In this document: positions 7,505 through 10,419 of the stretch, in pieces | Position numbering within the stretch: position 1 is the stretch's first letter | How the letters are laid out: each line of letters starts with the position of its first letter | Origin: JAWKHR01 sp041394725 | GTDB taxonomy: Bacteria; Acidobacteriota; Vicinamibacteria; Vicinamibacterales; SCN-69-37 | DNA: 10,419 nt | Assembly: GCA_041394725.1 (NCBI GenBank) | Contig: JAWKHR010000093.1 | Location: forward strand, 1-10,419 | Direction of reading: 5' to 3' | Program-made: the position numbers and the translations under genes | Notes under the pieces: generated by a model | Seen by the model: only the letters and a program-made list of their open reading frames with translations | Databases searched by the model: none | What the model was told of the DNA's origin: nothing

Positions 7505-8041
7505 TCAGGCCCCCCCGTCGATCACGCCGATGAACGGCAGGTTGCGGTGGCGCTCGCCGACGTCGAGCCCGTACCCGACGACGAAGCGATCCTCGATCGT
7601 GAACCCGATGTGCTCGACCCGCACGTCCACCTTGCGCCGCGACGGCTTGTTCAGCAGGCACGCCGTCCGCAGCGTGCGCGGACCGCGCGCGCGGAGGATC
7701 TCCTGCAGGTACGACAGCGTGAGCCCGGTATCGACGATGTCCTCGACGATGACCACGTGGCGCCCCTCGAGGCTGGCGTCCACGTCCTTGGTCAGCCGCA
7801 CTTCGCCGGACGTGCTGGTGCCCGATCCGTAGCTCGAGACCGCGATGAAGTCGCAGGTGACGGGCCCCGGGAACGCGCGCATCAGGTCGGCCAGGAAGAC
7901 GAAGGCCCCCTTGAGGACCGCGACCAGGTGCACGGCGTCGTCCGGCCCGTAGCCACGGCGAATCTCGCCCGCCAGTTCCGCGACGCGCGCCTGGATGGCT
8001 CCGGCGCCGATCAGCTCCTCGACTTCAGCGCCCACCGCCAC
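7505..8041 (-). CDS. hpt: hypoxanthine phosphoribosyltransferase
   Basis: This cytosolic enzyme joins hypoxanthine (and usually guanine) to PRPP to give IMP or GMP. From the GTG at 8041 it has 178 residues, the normal family length. Visible motifs are 'VLKGAFVFLADL' (42-53), the mobile loop 'SSYGSGTSTSGEV' (69-81), the PRPP-binding 'VIVEDIVDTGLT' (97-108), Lys132 of 'LLNKPSRR' for the purine ring, and 'DRFVVGYGLD' (151-160) with 'RNLP' (166-169). The frame is open upstream to 8248, but the earlier part is shadow of the amidohydrolase gene; GGGAGG five bases before 8041 decides the start. Its first 17 bases overlap the end of the amidohydrolase gene, and rpiB starts one base after its stop, so it is translated within a tight operon. 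Some bacterial members prefer hypoxanthine over guanine; that cannot be told here. Confidence 0.95.
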   Translation of the reverse strand: MAVGAEVEELIGAGAIQARVAELAGEIRRGYGPDDAVHLVAVLKGAFVFLADLMRAFPGPVTCDFIAVSSYGSGTSTSGEVRLTKDVDASLEGRHVVIVEDIVDTGLTLSYLQEILRARGPRTLRTACLLNKPSRRKVDVRVEHIGFTIEDRFVVGYGLDVGERHRNLPFIGVIDGGA

Positions 8042-9515
8042 CCGATCCTCCCGTGGCCGCTCCCGTCGCCGGCGCCGGTTCACCGGCGCTGCCCGCGCGT
8101 CCCGCGTGCACGTCGGCCACCACGGCCCGGACTCGCTCCGCCATCGTGCGCGCATCCCGGAGGACGGCGTCACGGTCGAGCGTCTGGACGAGCCGGTCGC
8201 GCATGATGATGCGGCCGGCCACGATGACGTTGCGCACGTCGTCGCCATGGGCCACGTAGACCAGGTGCGAGATCGGGTCGAACATCGGCGTCATTCGCGC
8301 GTTCTCGGTGGTGACGGTGATCACGTCGGCCTGCTTGCCCGGCGTGAGGCTGCCGATGCGGTCGCCCAGGCCCAGCGCCTCGGCGCCGCGCCGCGTGGCC
8401 ATCTCCAGCACGAGCGGCGCCGGCATGGCCTGCGGGTCCCCCGTGGCGACCTTGTGCAGGAGCGCGGTGAACAGCATCGCCTCGAACATGTCGAGGTCGT
8501 TGTTGCTCGCGGCGCCGTCGGTGCCCAGGCCGGCGTGGATGCCGTGCGCGATCCACTTCGGCACGGCCGCGATGCCGCTGGCCAGCTTCATGTTGCTCTC
8601 GGGGTTGTGCGACAGGCCGACGCCGCGGGCCGCCAGCATCGTCAGGTCCGCGTCGTCGAGCCACACGCCGTGGGCGGCCACGGCCGGGCCGTTCCAGAGC
8701 CCCAGCGAATCGAGATAGGCGGCCGGCGTCATCCCGTGCGCCTGGCGCACGATGTCCACCTCCGCCTGGGTCTCGGCCAGGTGGATGAGCAGCGGCACGT
8801 GGTGCGCGTCGGCCAGCGCCCTGGCGGCCTGGAGCGATCCGGCGTCGAGCGTGTACGGGGAGTGCGGCGCGACGGCCGGCGTCACGAGCGGGTCGGCCTT
8901 CCAGCGCGTGATGAAGGCCTCCGCGCGGGCGAGCGCGTCGGCCGGCGTCGGCGCATCCGCGACGGGAAACTGGATCACCGACTGCCCGAGCACCCCGCGC
9001 AGCCCGGCTTCGCGCGTGGCCTCGGCGATGTCGTCCTCGAAGTAGTACATGTCGGCGAACGTCGTCGTGCCCGACTCGATCATCTCGAGCGCGGCCAGGC
9101 GCGTGCCCACGCGCACGAAGTCCGGCGACACCATGCGCTCGGCCGGGAAGATGTAGTCGTTCAGCCAGTCCATCAGCGCGAGGTCGTCGGCCACGCCACG
9201 GAACAGCACCATCGGGGCGTGCGTGTGCGTGTTCACGAGTCCGGGCAGGACGATCTGGCCGCGGGTGTCGATGCGCGTGGTCGCGCTGTACTTGCGGAGC
9301 AGTTCCTCGGCCGGCCCCACGTCGACGATTCGATCGGCGTCGATGACGACCGCGCCGGACGGGAACACCTGGCCGCCGGCGTCCATCGTCACGACCGTGC
9401 CGCCCCAGAGGATGAGCGCGACGGGCGTCCCGGCCTGCCCCGAACCCGATCGGACCAGGACGACGGTCGCCGCGACCAGCAGCGCGGCCAGCGCGACGAA
9501 ACGCGGGGAACGCAT
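8025..9515 (-). CDS. exported amidohydrolase, MtaD/SsnA-like (adenosine-type deaminase family)
   Basis: A metal-dependent amidohydrolase of 496 residues. Metal and active-site residues are intact: 'NTHTHAPM' (His97, His99), 'PHSPYT' (His218), 'IHLAET' (His245, Glu248), 'AHGVWL' (His282) and 'GTDGAASNNDLDMF' (Asp333). These match the 5'-methylthioadenosine/S-adenosylhomocysteine deaminase group, so deamination of an adenosine-like compound to an inosine-like product is likely, which suits the hpt gene next to it; SsnA-type or other deaminases remain possible. Unusually, residues 1-29 look like a signal peptide (Arg2/Arg5, hydrophobic 7-21, possible cut after 'SGQA'), suggesting periplasmic action. 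The C-terminal ~25 residues are Gly/Ala/Ser low complexity. The ATG at 9515 has no good ribosome-binding site but has TAGAAT six bases upstream, so the message may be leaderless. It is the first gene of the hpt-rpiB-deoC operon. Confidence 0.9.
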   Translation of the reverse strand: MRSPRFVALAALLVAATVVLVRSGSGQAGTPVALILWGGTVVTMDAGGQVFPSGAVVIDADRIVDVGPAEELLRKYSATTRIDTRGQIVLPGLVNTHTHAPMVLFRGVADDLALMDWLNDYIFPAERMVSPDFVRVGTRLAALEMIESGTTTFADMYYFEDDIAEATREAGLRGVLGQSVIQFPVADAPTPADALARAEAFITRWKADPLVTPAVAPHSPYTLDAGSLQAARALADAHHVPLLIHLAETQAEVDIVRQAHGMTPAAYLDSLGLWNGPAVAAHGVWLDDADLTMLAARGVGLSHNPESNMKLASGIAAVPKWIAHGIHAGLGTDGAASNNDLDMFEAMLFTALLHKVATGDPQAMPAPLVLEMATRRGAEALGLGDRIGSLTPGKQADVITVTTENARMTPMFDPISHLVYVAHGDDVRNVIVAGRIIMRDRLVQTLDRDAVLRDARTMAERVRAVVADVHAGRAGSAGEPAPATGAATGGSGGGGR

Positions 9516-9521
9516 CCGCAG

Positions 9522-9527
9522 ATTCTA
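9522..9527 (-). promoter_or_regulatory. -10-like box (TAGAAT) of the amidohydrolase operon
   Basis: On the minus strand TAGAAT lies six bases before the ATG at 9515, the spacing expected of a TANNNT -10 element driving a leaderless transcript. No good -35 is seen at 9545-9550 (ACGTCA). It faces the equivalent box of upp. Confidence 0.45.
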
Positions 9528-9549
9528 TCCCGGCCGCCCGCGGGTGACG

Positions 9550-9555
9550 TATAGT
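9550..9555 (+). promoter_or_regulatory. -10-like box (TATAGT) of upp
   Basis: TATAGT lies six bases before the GTG at 9562, again fitting a leaderless start. The gene has no clear Shine-Dalgarno sequence. The expected -35 position (9527-9532) overlaps the opposite promoter's -10 box, so both may compete for polymerase. Confidence 0.45.
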
Positions 9556-9561
9556 TCGAGC

Positions 9562-10185
9562 GTGCCGGTGCACCTCGTGCGACACGCCGTGGCCGAAGAC
9601 GCGCTCGTCCGGCTGCGGGACCGGTCCACGAGCCCCGGCGACTTCCGGGCACAGGCCCGGCGCATCGCGCTCGTCGTCGCGCACGAGGCCACCCGGACGC
9701 TGCCGACGACGCCCGCCCGGGTCGAGACGCCGCTCGAGCCGGCCGACGGGGCCCGGCTCGCGGCCAACGTCGTCGTCGTCCCCGTGCTCCGGGCCGGCCT
9801 CGGCATGGTCGAGGCGGTCCTCACGCTCGTGCCGGATGCGCGGGTCGGTCACGTCGGTCTCGAGCGCGACGAGCACACGGCCGTCGCGCGCGCCTACTTC
9901 TCCAGGCTCCCCCCGGACCTCACGGGCGCCACCGCGCTCGTCGTGGACCCGATGCTCGCGACCGGCGGCAGCGCGATCACCACGCTCGCGCTGCTGCGCG
10001 ACGCCGGGGCCGCCGACGTCCGGCTGCTCTGCATCGTGGCCGCGCCGGAAGGCATCGCCGCCGTCGAGGCCGCGCATCCGGCGACGGCGATCTACACGCC
10101 GGCGATCGACCGCGAACTCGACGCGCGCAAGTTCATCCTGCCGGGACTCGGGGACTTCGGAGATCGGCTCTATGACACCGCCTAA
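9562..10185 (+). CDS. upp: uracil phosphoribosyltransferase
   Basis: Upp converts uracil and PRPP to UMP in the cytosol for pyrimidine salvage. From the GTG at 9562 the protein has 207 residues, matching the usual ~208. It begins like the family ('VPVHLVRHAV'), has 'LRDRSTSPGDFRAQARRIAL' (18-37), 'VVVPVLRAGLGMVEAV' (71-86), the PRPP-binding 'VVDPMLATGGSA' (127-138) and the uracil-binding C-terminus 'IYTPAIDRELDARKFILPGL' (177-196) with 'GDFGDRLYDT'. GTG 9568 is an alternative start. The frame stays open upstream to 9223 only as shadow of the amidohydrolase gene. A TATAGT box six bases before the GTG suggests a leaderless message. Its last 14 bases overlap the next gene, so the two are probably co-transcribed. 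Confidence 0.95.
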   Translation: MPVHLVRHAVAEDALVRLRDRSTSPGDFRAQARRIALVVAHEATRTLPTTPARVETPLEPADGARLAANVVVVPVLRAGLGMVEAVLTLVPDARVGHVGLERDEHTAVARAYFSRLPPDLTGATALVVDPMLATGGSAITTLALLRDAGAADVRLLCIVAAPEGIAAVEAAHPATAIYTPAIDRELDARKFILPGLGDFGDRLYDTA

Positions 10186-10419
10186 GCCGCACCACACCGG
10201 ATCGGCCGCCCGCGAGCGGTGGGCGACCGCCCTCACCGCGATCGAGCCGAACCGGATTCTCGTCCGCGGGTTCCGTCTCGACGACCTGATGGGACGCGTC
10301 AGCTTCGGCGAGACGGTCTACCTGCTGCTCACGGGCGAGCTGCCGACGCCGTCGATCGGCCGGCTGATGGACGCGATGCTGGTGTCGTTCCTCGACCACG
10401 GCGCGACGCCTCCGTCAAC
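10172..10419 (+). CDS. citryl-CoA lyase/citrate synthase-family protein, 5' part only
   Basis: The first 82 codons of a gene that continues past the window. The sequence 'EPNRILVRGFRLDDLMGRV' (25-43) and 'SFGETVYLLLTGELP' (44-58), then 'MLVSFLDHGATPPS' (69-82), match the N-terminal region of the citrate synthase superfamily. The 'DHGATPPS' form is what I associate with citryl-CoA lyases, which split citryl-CoA into acetyl-CoA and oxaloacetate; citrate or methylcitrate synthase cannot be excluded because the catalytic His and Asp lie downstream. The ATG at 10172 overlaps the end of upp by 14 bases and has CGGAG nine bases before it, inside upp. Its role beside a uracil salvage gene is not obvious; acetyl-CoA made from acetaldehyde (DeoC product) is one possible link. 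Confidence 0.75.
   Translation, partial: MTPPKPHHTGSAARERWATALTAIEPNRILVRGFRLDDLMGRVSFGETVYLLLTGELPTPSIGRLMDAMLVSFLDHGATPPS

Noticed and set aside
8042..8248. Longer Hpt starting at 8248
   Set aside because: The extra N-terminus is shadow of the amidohydrolase 3' end; GTG 8041 has a good ribosome-binding site and gives the normal family length.
8170..10236. Very long open frames opposite or out of frame with real genes (also 3332-4627 and 4401-5984 on +, 7995-9554 on +)
   Set aside because: Their translations are dominated by Arg, Ala, Gly, Pro and His runs with no recognisable motifs, as expected for shadow frames in GC-rich DNA, while the overlapping frames encode clear enzyme families.

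Overview
The window reads as a chromosomal piece of a high-GC Gram-negative bacterium, about 70% GC by eye, with GTG starts common. The mix of an exported DUF3179 protein, a HlyD/ABC pair with a Fis-type response regulator, and a DeoC-RpiB-Hpt-amidohydrolase operon suggests Acidobacteriota, perhaps Vicinamibacteria. That placement is an inference from gene content; no rRNA or marker gene is present. No tRNA, rRNA, CRISPR, insertion sequence or phage gene was seen.

Left part (1-3210, + strand): an efflux/export module. It has a membrane-fusion (HlyD/MacA-like) adaptor, a MacB/LolD-type ABC ATPase and, after a 322-base non-coding gap, a response regulator with a receiver and a Fis-type helix-turn-helix. 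No permease or outer-membrane channel is present, so the transporter is incomplete here. Two strong stem-loops sit between the adaptor and the ATPase.

Middle part (3164-5918, - strand): an unassigned radical SAM enzyme with a widely spaced cysteine motif (CX11CX2C), whose 3' end overlaps the response regulator tail to tail. Upstream of it on the same strand is an exported DUF3179 protein.

Right part (5978-9515, - strand): a compact four-gene operon in the order amidohydrolase (MtaD/SsnA-like, with a signal peptide), hpt, rpiB, deoC. The junctions are a 17-nt overlap, a 1-nt gap and a 1-nt overlap. Divergent from it, across only 46 bp, are upp and the start of a citryl-CoA lyase/citrate synthase-family gene that runs off the window. 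Together these genes point to nucleoside and base handling: deamination, base salvage with PRPP, pentose-5-phosphate isomerisation, and cleavage of deoxyribose-5-phosphate to acetaldehyde and glyceraldehyde-3-phosphate.

The most interesting signal is in DeoC and RpiB. DeoC has an extra ~65-residue N-terminus made of an amphipathic helix resembling a bacterial-microcompartment encapsulation peptide, then a cysteine-rich linker. RpiB has an extra ~65-residue N-terminal domain with a 'VTPLAxD' motif of the kind I associate with microcompartment enzymes, and Asp where the catalytic Cys of E. coli RpiB should be. This suggests cargo of a nucleoside- or pentose-processing microcompartment (acetaldehyde is a typical encapsulated intermediate), but no shell gene lies in the window. 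The divergent amidohydrolase and upp genes each have a TANNNT -10-like box six bases before the start codon, suggesting facing leaderless promoters.
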